Of a stretch of 64,000 nt of DNA, positions 1-8,640 are shown in pieces. The stretch's first letter is position 1. Each line of letters starts with the position of its first letter. The DNA lies in NCBI GenBank assembly GCA_963803155.1, contig CAWDMN010000067.1:19544-83543 (forward strand), in the 5' to 3' direction. Below the pieces are notes generated by a model. That model was not told the DNA's origin, made no database searches, and saw only the letters and a list, made by a program, of their open reading frames with translations. Position numbers and translations under genes: made by a program. This DNA comes from CAWDMN01 sp963803155. GTDB lineage: Bacteria; Acidobacteriota; Terriglobia; Versatilivoradales; Versatilivoraceae.

Positions 1-887
1 ATGGCCACGCCAAATTGGTCATGTGCATAGGCCTGCTTCGGGTCGCCTGCAGCATTCGCAGCGAAGAAATTGGCATCCAGGGCCGGTCGGCGCCCAAAAT
101 ACCAGGTGCTGCCGTGAAGCGCATTCGTGCCGGATTTGGAAACCACACTGACTACTGTCCCGCCGTTACTGCCATATTCCGCGGAAAAACTGTTGTTCTG
201 CAGCTTGAACTCCTGGATGGATTCCACCGACGGCATATAGGACACATTGGTCGTGCCGCCCTCGCCGCCTTCCGGGGTGGTCAGAAGGCCGCCGTCCAGC
301 CGGAACTCAGCCGTGCCATAGCGCTGCCCATTGGAGGAGAAAATCGCGCCACCCAGATCATTCTTGTTGGTGCCCGTCGTTTCCGTCACGCCGGGGGCTA
401 AATATGCCAAGCTGTTCATGCTGCGATTCTGCAAGGGCATGTCATTGATGTACTGGTTGGCGATCTCCGTGCCCAGCGAGGCGCTGACGGTATTCATTAG
501 CGGCGCTGTTCCTTCAACCACTATCTTTTCCGTCACAGTCCCCACTTCCAAAGTGAATTTCAAATCCATCTGCTGGCCAACGCGTAGTTCAACGTGCTGT
601 TGCACCGCAGTCTTAAAGCCACTTACCTCGACCGTCACCGAATAGACCGCCGGCGGTAATGTGCTGAAGATAGCCAATCCTGCCTGGTCCACCTGCAGGC
701 TGGTGGATACACCCGTGGCTTCATTCGTCATTGTCACCTTTGCACCAGGGATAGACCCGCCGGTTTCGTCCATGACGGTCGCACGGACCAAAGCCTTGTC
801 CGATCCTTGGGCCATACCCAGGATCGGAGTTAAGATCACAACTGCGATGCAAACAAAAAAAATGAGAAGTTTGAGACTATTCCTCAT
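1..887 (-). CDS. Oar-like TonB-dependent receptor, N-terminal part (runs off the left edge)
   Basis: Reading the minus strand from the ATG at 887 gives about 295 uninterrupted residues. A signal peptide (MRNSLKLLIFFVCIAVV..., cleavage near GMAQ) is followed by a CarboxypepD_reg/CnaB-like domain (about residues 30-120, with DETGGSIPGAKVTMTNEATG), then the start of a TonB plug domain. The plug shows MPLQNRSMNSL, SIQEFKLQNNSFSAEYG and VVSKSGTNALHGSTWYFGR, which are hallmarks of the large Oar-type receptors expanded in Acidobacteriota. Family knowledge: outer-membrane uptake of oligosaccharides or peptides, energised by TonB-ExbBD. A GGAGG lies 8 bases upstream of the start. The start codon overlaps the stop of a 29-residue leader ORF (ATGA). 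The beta-barrel and C-terminus lie outside the window. The nearby divergent LacI regulator suggests sugar-responsive control (inference). Confidence 0.85.
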   Translation of the reverse strand, partial: MRNSLKLLIFFVCIAVVILTPILGMAQGSDKALVRATVMDETGGSIPGAKVTMTNEATGVSTSLQVDQAGLAIFSTLPPAVYSVTVEVSGFKTAVQQHVELRVGQQMDLKFTLEVGTVTEKIVVEGTAPLMNTVSASLGTEIANQYINDMPLQNRSMNSLAYLAPGVTETTGTNKNDLGGAIFSSNGQRYGTAEFRLDGGLLTTPEGGEGGTTNVSYMPSVESIQEFKLQNNSFSAEYGSNGGTVVSVVSKSGTNALHGSTWYFGRRPALDANFFAANAAGDPKQAYAHDQFGVA

Positions 888-973
888 AAAGTTCCACCTC
901 CATCAAAATAAATAAACGTACTTAAGATTAAGGTGAGCAAAATCGCATTACCCGTGAGTCTTAATTGAGACAT
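884..973 (-). CDS. 29-residue leader ORF translationally coupled to the TonB receptor
   Basis: A short ORF begins with MSQLRLTGNAILLTLILSTF and ends in GGGTL. It has its own strong AGGAGG Shine-Dalgarno 9 bases before the ATG, better than many long genes in this window. Its TGA overlaps the receptor ATG as ATGA, so ribosomes finishing it could re-initiate on the receptor. The middle is hydrophobic, like a membrane segment or signal anchor. The coding sequence also spans the receptor's own GGAGG. No family is recognised. It could be a regulatory leader peptide or chance; the combination of SD and overlap is what supports it. Confidence 0.45.
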   Translation of the reverse strand: MSQLRLTGNAILLTLILSTFIYFDGGGTL

Positions 974-1608
974 GGAAGCAAACCTCCTATTTGAATTGAC
1001 TGTTTGACGTAGTCGAAGCTAGCATCCAAATCCTATAAAATACTGCCGTTTCGCGCCAAGCTGGTTCCAAGAATATGCAGGAACAAGACATTGACCGGAA
1101 TGTGGAGATGGACAATTTTGTATTGGATCACCCAGCTATTTGAAAAACGATTCGCTACAAAGATTCATCTAAACCAGATATTTTTCTCAAATAATGCGAC
1201 AAATGATCTCGAATATAGAGAGAAATTTCATAACTGTCAAGCAAAAAAGTAAAAATAGAAAGAATAAGTTGACTATTCCAACATAATAGACAAATATAAA
1301 ATAGAAATTGTTGGTGACTTTTTGGGGAGGTTGCTTTTCAATCGAGGGGAATAGAGAAGTAAATATATGGATGGAATTAGATCTTTTTTCATCCAGCAAA
1401 TGACATGTGGCGTACAATATTTTGCCTTGTCAATGAAGTAAACAAGGTAAGTTGAATCGAAGTGGATTAAATGTTCGAGAATTATTCTAAAATAATAGTG
1501 CTTGCAAATTGTCTTACAATTTGAGAGAATTTGCTCTTATATTGAGATAATTCTTCAGAGTCAATAAAGCAAGTCTATCAGGAAAATTTATTATAGGATT
1601 CATGATCT
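974..1608. promoter_or_regulatory. AT-rich divergent intergenic region between receptor operon and lacI-type gene
   Basis: About 635 bases without a convincing gene. Roughly 1100-1608 is markedly more AT-rich than the flanking genes, with many A/T runs, consistent with promoters for both directions and operator sites of the LacI-type protein. A 76-codon minus-strand ORF (1187-1417) has low-complexity hydrophobic composition and no ribosome-binding site, so I do not call it. No individual promoter could be fixed with confidence. Confidence 0.4.
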
Positions 1609-2676
1609 ATGGAAAAGAATAAGCGCCTGTCCGACATAGCAAAAATTGCTGAAGTTAGTGTCTCAACGGTGTCACGTGTGCTGGGTGGCCGCGGGAGGGT
1701 TGGCAATGAGGTTGAAGCCCGGGTTCGCGCCGTAGCCGAACAACTCGGAATTGACTTGGCGCAAAGGAGAAAAAAGCGGGTGATTTCCTTGATTTTTGGG
1801 AATCTGGAGGTGTTGACCGAATTCCAGGCGCGTCTCCTGGTGGGAGCGGAGGCCTATTTGGCCCGCCAGGATTGGGATTTGCATTTTGTCTCCCATCATT
1901 ATAATCTGGCGGCCCCGCCTGATGAGGTTTCCTTGCCGCAGGTTGTCACCCGGCCAGAGCCCGTCAGCGGCATTATTCTCGGCAACCTGCATTCAGCGAG
2001 CCTATTGCAGGCGCTGCAAACCCGGCGAATCCCGTTTTCCGTGTTGGGGAACAATGTAGTGGGGGATTGGAGGCCTGAATCCTTCGATGCCGTATTCGCG
2101 GATGATTTGCGCGGAGCCCGAGAAATCACTGAACACCTCATTCTTCAAGGTCACAGAGATATCTGGTACATTGGGAACTGGCATCTCCCTTGGTATGCCC
2201 GGTGCGGAGAAGGTTATCGTCGCGCCATGCTGGAGGCCGGACTGGAACCCCATTTGATTGATTTCCATTCGCAACATCAGGAACTGGGCTATCTGTCGGC
2301 AAAGTCCGTGTTGACTGAGGGAAAGCCCGTGACGGTCTTTTTTGCCGGAAATGATCAAGCTGCCTCTGGCGCTTATCAGGCTGTCTATGAACTGGGGATG
2401 CGAATTCCGGAGGATATTTCCATTGTGGGCTTCAACGATACGTTGGGGAATATTTTGCACCCGGGATTGACTACCGTCCGGGAATTCCCGGAGCAACTGG
2501 GCCAGCATCTGGCCGAATTCACCTTGCGGCGCATTCAAAATCCATCTCTGCCGCCTCAACAGTTGACGGTTGCCACGCAACTGGTCCGGCGCTATTCCGT
2601 CCGGCCCATACTGGCCCCAACCTCTTCAGGGGTGCCGAATGAGGTGAATTCGAACTTGCCTTTCTCTACAACATAA
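1609..2676 (+). CDS. LacI-family transcriptional regulator
   Basis: 355 residues, normal length for the family. Residues 1-60 form the LacI helix-turn-helix and hinge (RLSDIAKIAEVSVSTVSRVLGG). The rest is a periplasmic-binding-protein-like sensor domain: GIILGN near 125, FAGNDQAASGAYQAVYELGMRIPEDISIVGFND near 250-280, and LTTVREFPEQLG. Family role: sugar-responsive repressor or activator. It is divergent from the leader/TonB-receptor unit, so that operon is its likeliest target (inference). Start: the ATG at 1609 follows AGGATT 14 bases upstream; the ribosome site is only moderate. The last 20 or so residues are a low-complexity Ser/Pro tail. Confidence 0.9.
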   Translation: MEKNKRLSDIAKIAEVSVSTVSRVLGGRGRVGNEVEARVRAVAEQLGIDLAQRRKKRVISLIFGNLEVLTEFQARLLVGAEAYLARQDWDLHFVSHHYNLAAPPDEVSLPQVVTRPEPVSGIILGNLHSASLLQALQTRRIPFSVLGNNVVGDWRPESFDAVFADDLRGAREITEHLILQGHRDIWYIGNWHLPWYARCGEGYRRAMLEAGLEPHLIDFHSQHQELGYLSAKSVLTEGKPVTVFFAGNDQAASGAYQAVYELGMRIPEDISIVGFNDTLGNILHPGLTTVREFPEQLGQHLAEFTLRRIQNPSLPPQQLTVATQLVRRYSVRPILAPTSSGVPNEVNSNLPFSTT

Positions 2677-2793
2677 CAGAGTCCCACCTGCAAAAAGTTC
2701 TTCCATCAGCAGAACGATAGGGCTCTGGAGATCGTCTCGTATGGAGAAGAAGAACCCCCTAGCAGGTTCAAATGGAGCACAGCTGAAGAGTAC

Positions 2794-3669
2794 TTACTTA
2801 GGGTTCAATTTCGCCCAGGCCTTGCCCGCGGAAAGATCCAGGGTCAGGACTGTCTCATTCAGAAAGTTGGCATTCAGAAGACCATCATAAATCGTGTCAC
2901 TCACCGCGGCTTCATTTTTCACGGGGCCTAATCCAACAATATTCAACATCACGGATAAATTGTTCTGAGCAGGATCTAATCCCAGTTGTGCCACTGCATG
3001 CTTGCTCAGCAGCACGGGTCCATTGTTGCCTGAGTCCAGTTCAAGCCAGATTGTTCCCGTTTTCGCTTCCACCTCGACGAACAAATCGATCGAAGCGCCG
3101 CCCCCCTGCCGTGAAAGCCGCACTGAGAGAGGTTTCATCCCGTTTATCCGTTCCTTGAAACTGGCGGGGGATTCGAGGATTAGTTTTTCATTCGCATAGT
3201 CCAGTGTGATGGGAATCTTCTCGAACGTATTCAGCGCTATCAAACCGCCAACTAGAGGGAGATCTCCCGATTGTCTCAAAACCGCCATCAGATCAAAGAC
3301 GGCTGTCTCCACGGTGACATTCATTCCCCCCAAACCAAGAGTGGTCTTGCTGCATCTTTGAGTCTCGATCCGCTCACCATTGTGTCGAAATCCGGTCAGC
3401 CGGCCGAAAGGGGCACAACCGGTCTTCTTGGCTACTTCTGGCGTAACGAGCGTGAATCCTCCACCCGTGTCCAATATAAAGGGCAACGTTTCCCCTCCCA
3501 CTGTGACTTGGACTGACTTGAGGGGGCCCACATACGGACGAAGAGCAATCTCGGCTTGCGGGGCTGCAGCTTGGCTAAAGCTATTCGTCATGGAAGCGTA
3601 GCCGATGATGATGAGAACAGTTAGAACGGTCCTGCCATTCGCAAAAAATTTGGAAAAGTGTTTTCTCAT
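2794..3669 (-). CDS. Secreted aspartyl protease-like protein (retropepsin/pepsin fold)
   Basis: 291 residues from the ATG at 3669, chosen because AGAGGGA sits just upstream and the next residues form a membrane/signal segment (TVLTVLIIIGYASMTNS). The open frame extends further upstream, but only through dispersed-repeat sequence. Two aspartyl-protease-type motifs are visible: LPFILDTGGGFTLV (Asp67) and WLELDSGNNGPVLLS (Asp212). A single chain may therefore form both lobes, as in pepsin-like or PerP/gag-asp proteins. Predicted location is the periplasm or inner-membrane outer face. Substrate unknown. It converges on the LacI-type gene, with 117 bases between the stops. Confidence 0.75.
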   Translation of the reverse strand: MRKHFSKFFANGRTVLTVLIIIGYASMTNSFSQAAAPQAEIALRPYVGPLKSVQVTVGGETLPFILDTGGGFTLVTPEVAKKTGCAPFGRLTGFRHNGERIETQRCSKTTLGLGGMNVTVETAVFDLMAVLRQSGDLPLVGGLIALNTFEKIPITLDYANEKLILESPASFKERINGMKPLSVRLSRQGGGASIDLFVEVEAKTGTIWLELDSGNNGPVLLSKHAVAQLGLDPAQNNLSVMLNIVGLGPVKNEAAVSDTIYDGLLNANFLNETVLTLDLSAGKAWAKLNPK

Positions 3670-3760
3670 TTGTGGCTTCCCTCTTAGTAATTTTTGGGAG
3701 TGTAATTCAAGTGCGACAGAGTGAACAAAGCAGCGTTTATCGGCTGAGCTGAACAACTTA

Positions 3761-3840
3761 GGGAGGGTGAGGCTCCCGCCGAACCGGTCTGGACAGAGAT
3801 AGCACACACGGATGGCTCGCCGGGAGGCTCGCCCTCCCGC
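3761..3840. repeat. Dispersed GAGGCTCCCGCCGA.CC palindromic repeat, copy 1
   Basis: Pattern: GGGAGGG.GAGGCTCCCGCC ... GGCTCGCC ... GGAGGCTCGCCCTCCCG, whose ends can pair. The same words recur at 7331-7361 (half copy), 28720-28817 and 40922-41017. Copies share the GC-rich ends while the interior varies. It lies in the 345-base gap upstream of the aspartyl protease; the rest of that gap shows nothing recognisable. Confidence 0.7.
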
Positions 3841-4014
3841 GCATTCCATCCCTCGGCGCACTCTCTATCCTGTCGCACTCTTAATTGCACCATCAAAACC
3901 GTTTGCCAGCGTTTTTAAACAAATGATCTTATATCTTTTTTATCAGGATGAAAATTGCTGAAGGGTTTCATCTCGCGCCAGGCCAGGGGCAAATGAGGAC
4001 CCTATAACACCGGC

Positions 4015-5712
4015 TCACTCGATTTCAATAGCGCCGGCATCCGGCGCTTTGCCCCTAAAATATCCAGGTTCACAACTGGGCAACGGCTTGCCATGAAAGT
4101 AAGACGATAGATCGAGTCCAGCGTCGGTCGCGGGACTACCGGGCAAAGGCTTCGGCGGAAAGCCGGGCGCCAACTTGACTTCGTCGACATACCGCGAGTG
4201 GCTGTCCTTGGTGTTATCGTTCGGATAAGGGGCTCCGCCCCCAACCACCACGTTGTAATCCGCCGTAAAATTCACCGGAATGGCATGGTCCCGTGAGACA
4301 AAGAAGCCTCGCCTCGCCACGATCAAGTTATTCAAGTAATGCCAATGAGGCGCGCCAATGTTGTGGTGTTTCCGCCATCCGTGGTATTCCAATCCAACCT
4401 GCCCTCCCACCACGGTATTGTGGTAAACGTACCCTTCGGCGGGAGAATCATCCATGCTATACCAGATATCGAAGGGGGATCCATTCACAATTATATTGCG
4501 GTAAATAAAAACCGGTCCGAGGCGGGGTAATTTGTAGCGCAAGCTTCCATGGGACTGGCGGAGGAGATTGTGGTGGATCCTAACGTTGACCGCGGGACCA
4601 CCGACCTCAATCCCCGAATCGCCGGTTCGCTCAATAGTGTTTTCTGAGATCTCCGCATCCCTGTCATGTCCAGGATCGGCCACCGGAGCATCCAACGATT
4701 CAATCTCACCTTCGCCCAAATTAATTCCATCGAACACATCGTGAATTAGATTTGCGCGTATGCAGTTTTTGGGCCCGCTAAGAGTGATCGAGATGCCCAC
4801 CCGGTCCCAAAACCCCGCGAGTTTATGCACCTGCCAAACCTCGTACCAGTCCCTGGATATGGTCAATCCGGAATTGGGATTAGAGACAGTCACGGGTGCC
4901 AAATCTTCGTAGGAACCCCGAAAAATCTCATTCTTTTCCACCAAGCTTTCCGTCGCGCCCTCTCTGATCATGATCCCGTTCATTTCCCAGGGACCGACGA
5001 TTGAGCCCGAGACCGAGCAACGCAGGCAGTCGCCAGTAATGACGGCGCCATCATATCCGTGGGCGAGAGTCAACCCGCGGATTGAGGCATCCCGCGTGTT
5101 TCGGATCGTGACAATAGGTTCCTGGTCCCAAACCACCGACCATTTGTGTTGGGATGGATCAGTATCGTTTTCCAGATGGATAAAAATCGATTTCTGCTCT
5201 TTCACATATAGCCAGACTCCGCGAATATATCGGAACCCGGTTCGCGGAGGTCCCGTGGCGAGCAGGCGCTTCCAATTCCAGGGTCCTTCCCCCGTGGTCT
5301 CCTCGCGCTCCGGGTTGACCCGAGCAAGGATTTTCCCGTCAATAATCAGGCAAGCTGGAGGTCCGCTGACGGCGGCCCTGTATACGCCGTTCCCGAAAGA
5401 GGCAGCGGGCGCCCATTTCGCCGGAAAGGGCTCGGAAGGATCGATGATGGTTCCTTCTTCTCCGATCAGCGTGACGGGTTTATCGATGGTGACAATCTCC
5501 CGGTAGATCCCTTTTTGAAGGCGGATCACACTGCCAGGAGAGGCCGCCTTCAGCGCCAGGCCAATGACCGGCTGATTAGCGGGGCCAGGTTTAATAACGG
5601 ATTCGCCAACCACACCGCGAGACGGGTCGCTGCCCGGAGAATCGCTAACCGCCAGGAGGGCACTGCCCAACAACATCGTAATGGCAACTTGTGTGAAGGA
5701 GATATTTTTCAT
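4015..5712 (-). CDS. Secreted right-handed parallel beta-helix protein
   Basis: 565 residues from the ATG at 5712 (an in-frame ATG 10 codons upstream is possible). A signal peptide (MKNISFTQVAITMLLGSALL) is followed by a DUF1565/NosD-like segment (ALKAASPGSVIRLQKGIYRE...TLIGEEGTII), then imperfect beta-helix rungs rich in IRGLTL, IMIREG, NTIERTGDSGIEVGG, IHHNLLRQ, VYHNTVVGG and YLNNLIV. Such proteins are usually polysaccharide lyases, hydrolases or binding proteins acting on plant or bacterial polysaccharide; no catalytic residues can be assigned. It lies in line with, and 109 bases downstream of, the Gfo/Idh gene at 5822-7162 and may be co-transcribed. Confidence 0.8.
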   Translation of the reverse strand: MKNISFTQVAITMLLGSALLAVSDSPGSDPSRGVVGESVIKPGPANQPVIGLALKAASPGSVIRLQKGIYREIVTIDKPVTLIGEEGTIIDPSEPFPAKWAPAASFGNGVYRAAVSGPPACLIIDGKILARVNPEREETTGEGPWNWKRLLATGPPRTGFRYIRGVWLYVKEQKSIFIHLENDTDPSQHKWSVVWDQEPIVTIRNTRDASIRGLTLAHGYDGAVITGDCLRCSVSGSIVGPWEMNGIMIREGATESLVEKNEIFRGSYEDLAPVTVSNPNSGLTISRDWYEVWQVHKLAGFWDRVGISITLSGPKNCIRANLIHDVFDGINLGEGEIESLDAPVADPGHDRDAEISENTIERTGDSGIEVGGPAVNVRIHHNLLRQSHGSLRYKLPRLGPVFIYRNIIVNGSPFDIWYSMDDSPAEGYVYHNTVVGGQVGLEYHGWRKHHNIGAPHWHYLNNLIVARRGFFVSRDHAIPVNFTADYNVVVGGGAPYPNDNTKDSHSRYVDEVKLAPGFPPKPLPGSPATDAGLDLSSYFHGKPLPSCEPGYFRGKAPDAGAIEIE

Positions 5713-5821
5713 GGATCGCGCCCCACCCTCGTCCCTGAACATTAATTTCCGAGCCCTTCAACCGTAAACCCAATGCTTCCCCACTTCGCTCAAATGAGGG
5801 GGGCTTCAGACCGCGAGGCCG

Positions 5822-7162
5822 CTAAAGCGGCGCCAAATCTGAGATCCTAACCTTCTCACCGCGCCGCTCGATGCTCCGGTAGGCTGCGATGCCTATAAGA
5901 CTGGACAAAGCGCCGGCGCGCAGATCAGCCCGCAATCCCAGCGGATCAGGGGCATTTTGCTGGCGGAAGATCAGATCCTGAATGGAGGTGTCGGCTCCTT
6001 CATGAGTGCCTTCCCGGCGGGCTTCCAGGTCTTTCACCACTTCTGACTTGCCGAAGCTGTGCGTGAGCCTCAGCTCCTTGTTGACAAATCCCCCGCCGGT
6101 AAAGCTGTTGAAGTCGAGACGCCCTCGTGTTCCATTAAAGGAAATGGCCTGGCCTTCATACGGCAGATAGGTGTTGGCGGTATAAGTCAGAAGAACGCCG
6201 TTTTCATATCTCACCATCACCGACATCGTGTCGTAGATGTTGGTGTTTTCCGCCCAAACGCAGCCGTCGCGCAGGTACCCATCTTCCGATTCACATTCCG
6301 TGTACAATTTGACGTACTCAGGGACATCGGAGACATTCCAATAGAACTTGCATTGTGTCTTAAAGGGACAACCGCGGCAATGGGTGCTACGGAATGGATG
6401 ATTGTGGCCATAGAATTTCAGGTCGCCGAAAGCAGCTACTTCCACGGGCCTGGATTCCAGCCACCAGTTGGCCTGGTCAAAGTGGTGAGACGCCTTGTGG
6501 ACCAGCAAAGTCCCGGAGTTCTCTTTTAATCGGTGCCAGCGCCGGAAATAGTCAGCTCCATGGCTCGTGTCGAGGTATTCATGGAAATCCACCGAAATCA
6601 AGTCGCCCACCGCTTTTTCCATCAAAAGCTCTTTTACTTTCTTGGCTTCGGGCGCGTGACGCGCATTGAAAGTGACCGTTACCTTTCTACCCGTTCTTTT
6701 TTGGGCATCAAGAATCGCACGGCACTGCTCTTCATCAGTGCAGAGAGGTTTCTCGGTAATCACATCCCGTCCCAATTCCATAGCGCGGATAATATAACGA
6801 TAATGTGTCGCGCACACAGTTGTCACCAGGACTGCCCCAGGATTAGTCTCCTGAACCATCCGGTCAAAATCCGTGTATGTCGGAGCCTTGCTGCCCATCA
6901 AGGCCTGAGCAGACTTGACACGTTTGCCGTTGATGTCACAAAGTCCCACGATTTCCACGACGTCGCCATAGCTATCCACTACAGGTTTGCCCCAACTGCT
7001 GGTACCGCGCGATCCGGTGCCCACGATGGCCAGCTTAAGACGAGATCCCGTTTGGGCCGCCAGCGAAGATCCCGCGGCGGCGACTGCCGTCGCGAGCAGG
7101 CCAGCGCTGCCGCTGGCAACAAACTGTCGGCGAGTGAAGTGAAGCTTTTTTTCAGGTAGCAT
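5822..7162 (-). CDS. Tat-exported Gfo/Idh/MocA-family oxidoreductase with a cysteine-rich insertion
   Basis: 446 residues from the ATG at 7162, preceded by AAAGGGGA. A twin-arginine signal (FTRRQFVASGSAGLLATAVAAAG) is followed by a Rossmann dinucleotide-binding motif (KLAIVGTGSRG), the EKP signature (DVITEKPLCTDEEQC) and the Gfo/Idh C-terminal sheet domain. Family: NAD(P)-dependent oxidoreductases. Tat-exported members typically carry tightly bound cofactor and act on glycosides or cyclitols in the periplasm. Unusual: a Cys cluster HCRGCPFKTQCKFYW at about residues 261-274, with further Cys at about 290 and 301, possibly a metal-binding insertion. Neighbours: beta-helix protein downstream. 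Confidence 0.88.
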   Translation of the reverse strand: MLPEKKLHFTRRQFVASGSAGLLATAVAAAGSSLAAQTGSRLKLAIVGTGSRGTSSWGKPVVDSYGDVVEIVGLCDINGKRVKSAQALMGSKAPTYTDFDRMVQETNPGAVLVTTVCATHYRYIIRAMELGRDVITEKPLCTDEEQCRAILDAQKRTGRKVTVTFNARHAPEAKKVKELLMEKAVGDLISVDFHEYLDTSHGADYFRRWHRLKENSGTLLVHKASHHFDQANWWLESRPVEVAAFGDLKFYGHNHPFRSTHCRGCPFKTQCKFYWNVSDVPEYVKLYTECESEDGYLRDGCVWAENTNIYDTMSVMVRYENGVLLTYTANTYLPYEGQAISFNGTRGRLDFNSFTGGGFVNKELRLTHSFGKSEVVKDLEARREGTHEGADTSIQDLIFRQQNAPDPLGLRADLRAGALSSLIGIAAYRSIERRGEKVRISDLAPL

Positions 7163-7330
7163 TTTATTCCCCTTTCCATGAGTCACGCTGATGCAATAGG
7201 CACAAAAATAGAAATCAGATTAGGGTCAATTGATTCCCCTCGGGCGAGTATACCTGAGCTTTGCGGCGATATTCAATTGTGTATCGTTTGCCGGGCGGAA
7301 GAAAGTACCGGCGCTCGGCGGCCCAGATCC

Positions 7331-7361
7331 GGGAGGCCGAGGCTCCCGTCGAGCCACGCGG
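7331..7361. repeat. Partial copy of the GAGGCTCCCG.CGAGCC repeat
   Basis: GGGAGGCCGAGGCTCCCG followed by TCGAGCCACGCGGC matches one end of the dispersed repeat seen at 3761, 28720 and 40922. It sits in the 300-base intergenic region between divergent genes at 7162 and 7463; nothing else in that gap is recognisable. Confidence 0.5.
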
Positions 7362-7462
7362 CATGACCTGTTATAACTTTTCGAACAAATCTCCCTCCAA
7401 TTGCGTACTAGGGAAATAAGCCATGGGGGGACAACCATTTCTATTTATGGAGGTATCGCTTT

Positions 7463-8239
7463 ATGAAAATGAGGAGAATCACGAAAGTCTGGCTGGTTTT
7501 TACAGCGCTGGCATTACTGTCAGGATCAGTTTCGGATGCCAGAGGACAAGCGGCTTCAGAAACCAAGCCAGCCAAAGAAAAAACTGCCGCTGCAATGCCA
7601 ACCGTCGACCAAATTATTGAAAAGTATATTCAAAGCATGGGCGGAAAAGCCGCCATTGAAAAGATACAAACTGAATTGGAAACCGGGACTTTTGAGAGTA
7701 ACGGCGGCACGATGCCCGTGGAAATTGCCATTAAAGCACCCAACAAATGGCGGTTCGAAATCAAACTCCCCGACGGCAACAAATTTAAACAGGTCAGTAA
7801 CGGGGTGGGTGGCTGGAGAGTAGATCCACAACAAGGGGTCGAAGAGATGACCCGTGACAATATGCTGGTCACTTCCCGATTCCTGGATTTGCGGGGACCC
7901 ATCCACTTCAAGGAAACCTATTCCAAGCTTGAGTTAAAAGGAAAAGATAAACAGGGCGGCCGTGATTGTTACTTGATTGAGGCTTCGCCTAAAGAGGGGA
8001 AGCCCCAGACTATGTTTTTTGACGCGGAGACCGGGTACCTGCTTCGTGTGGACTTTACCGTGGAGACAAATCAGGGGACTTTTTCTGCCACGACTACCCT
8101 GGAAGATTACAAAGATGTGGAAGGGGTCAAAGTTGCATTTACCTTGCACCAGATCGGCGGGGAGGATTGGACGATTACACTCACGGATGTCAAACAGAAT
8201 GTTTCACTGGACGACAAGCAGTTTGAAAAGCCGGAATGA
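7463..8239 (+). CDS. Exported LolA/outer-membrane lipoprotein-sorting-like protein
   Basis: 258 residues. A signal peptide (MKMRRITKVWLVFTALALLSGSVSDARGQA) is followed by a Lys/Ala-rich linker, TVDQIIEKYIQSMGGKAAIEKIQT, and a beta-rich half-barrel (APNKWRFEIKLPDGNKFKQVSNGVGGWRVDP...YLIEASPKEGKPQTMFFDAETGYLLRVDF). The MGGKAAIEKI start and the GYLLR/EDYKDVEGVKVAFTL end are typical of the LolA-like proteins common in Acidobacteriota. Function is unproven; members are thought to bind lipid or lipoprotein. GGAGG is 11 bases upstream of the ATG. It lies ahead of the two ADOP permeases, though those have their own promoters. Confidence 0.75.
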   Translation: MKMRRITKVWLVFTALALLSGSVSDARGQAASETKPAKEKTAAAMPTVDQIIEKYIQSMGGKAAIEKIQTELETGTFESNGGTMPVEIAIKAPNKWRFEIKLPDGNKFKQVSNGVGGWRVDPQQGVEEMTRDNMLVTSRFLDLRGPIHFKETYSKLELKGKDKQGGRDCYLIEASPKEGKPQTMFFDAETGYLLRVDFTVETNQGTFSATTTLEDYKDVEGVKVAFTLHQIGGEDWTITLTDVKQNVSLDDKQFEKPE

Positions 8240-8441
8240 GTTTGAATAAGCCCTCCCGGCAATTCCAAAACGATGATGGAAGCTTGGCCAGTTCGGCGTC
8301 CGACTGAACACCCACTAAGCGACAGCGAGCGATCATCTCTGGATCACTCGCTGCCGCGGCCGAAAATCCGGCTATAAATCTCGCTCCCCTAGGCAACGCC
8401 AAAGGGAATAATTCATTCTAGAAGAGATCCTTCCTTGACAC

Positions 8442-8458
8442 TGTTCGCTAACGAAACA
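8442..8458. promoter_or_regulatory. Palindromic upstream element of ADOP gene 1
   Basis: TGTTCGCTAACGAAACA, an imperfect palindrome (TGTTCG/CGAAACA), lies about 110 bases upstream of the GG-N10-GC promoter at 8554-8569. The same element, TGTTCGGTAGCGGAACA, lies at the same distance from the promoter of ADOP gene 2 (11272-11288). Both are followed by an A-run and ATCCCA. Position and symmetry suggest an enhancer-binding-protein site (inference). Confidence 0.55.
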
Positions 8459-8553
8459 AAAAAATCCCATAACTGAACACACCCAAATTGCCGAGGATTG
8501 GTCCTGATCAAGATAATACGCTGATCCCAAGGCATTTAATAAAATCCCCTTTT

Positions 8554-8569
8554 TGGCATTGGGATTGCC
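8554..8569 (+). promoter_or_regulatory. Candidate sigma-54 promoter of ADOP gene 1
   Basis: TGGCATTGGGATTGCC has GG and GC separated by exactly 10 bases, as in the RpoN -24/-12 consensus (TGGCAC-N5-TTGC). The identical 16-mer occurs in the same place before ADOP gene 2, whereas other parts of the intergenic sequence differ. It is about 70 bases upstream of the chosen ATG. Confidence 0.65.
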
Positions 8570-8640
8570 AATTTAATGCATTTGGAATAATAGAGAGGTT
8601 GATCCGCGGCGGCGGCGCTAAAGAGAGCGTGGAGCAACAT

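Noticed and set aside
385..410. Suspected frameshift in the TonB receptor at the run of five G
   Set aside because: Re-reading the minus strand base by base gives YLAPGVTETTGTN in frame; no shift exists.
1187..1417. 76-codon minus-strand open frame upstream of the lacI-type gene
   Set aside because: Composition follows AT-rich DNA (Phe/Ile/Leu runs), no ribosome site, no recognisable family.
8488..8640. N-terminal extension of ADOP copy 1 by 51 codons
   Set aside because: It would translate the promoter region, which is conserved as DNA (TGGCATTGGGATTGCC) and not as protein between the two copies; the downstream ATG has a ribosome site and matches copy 2.
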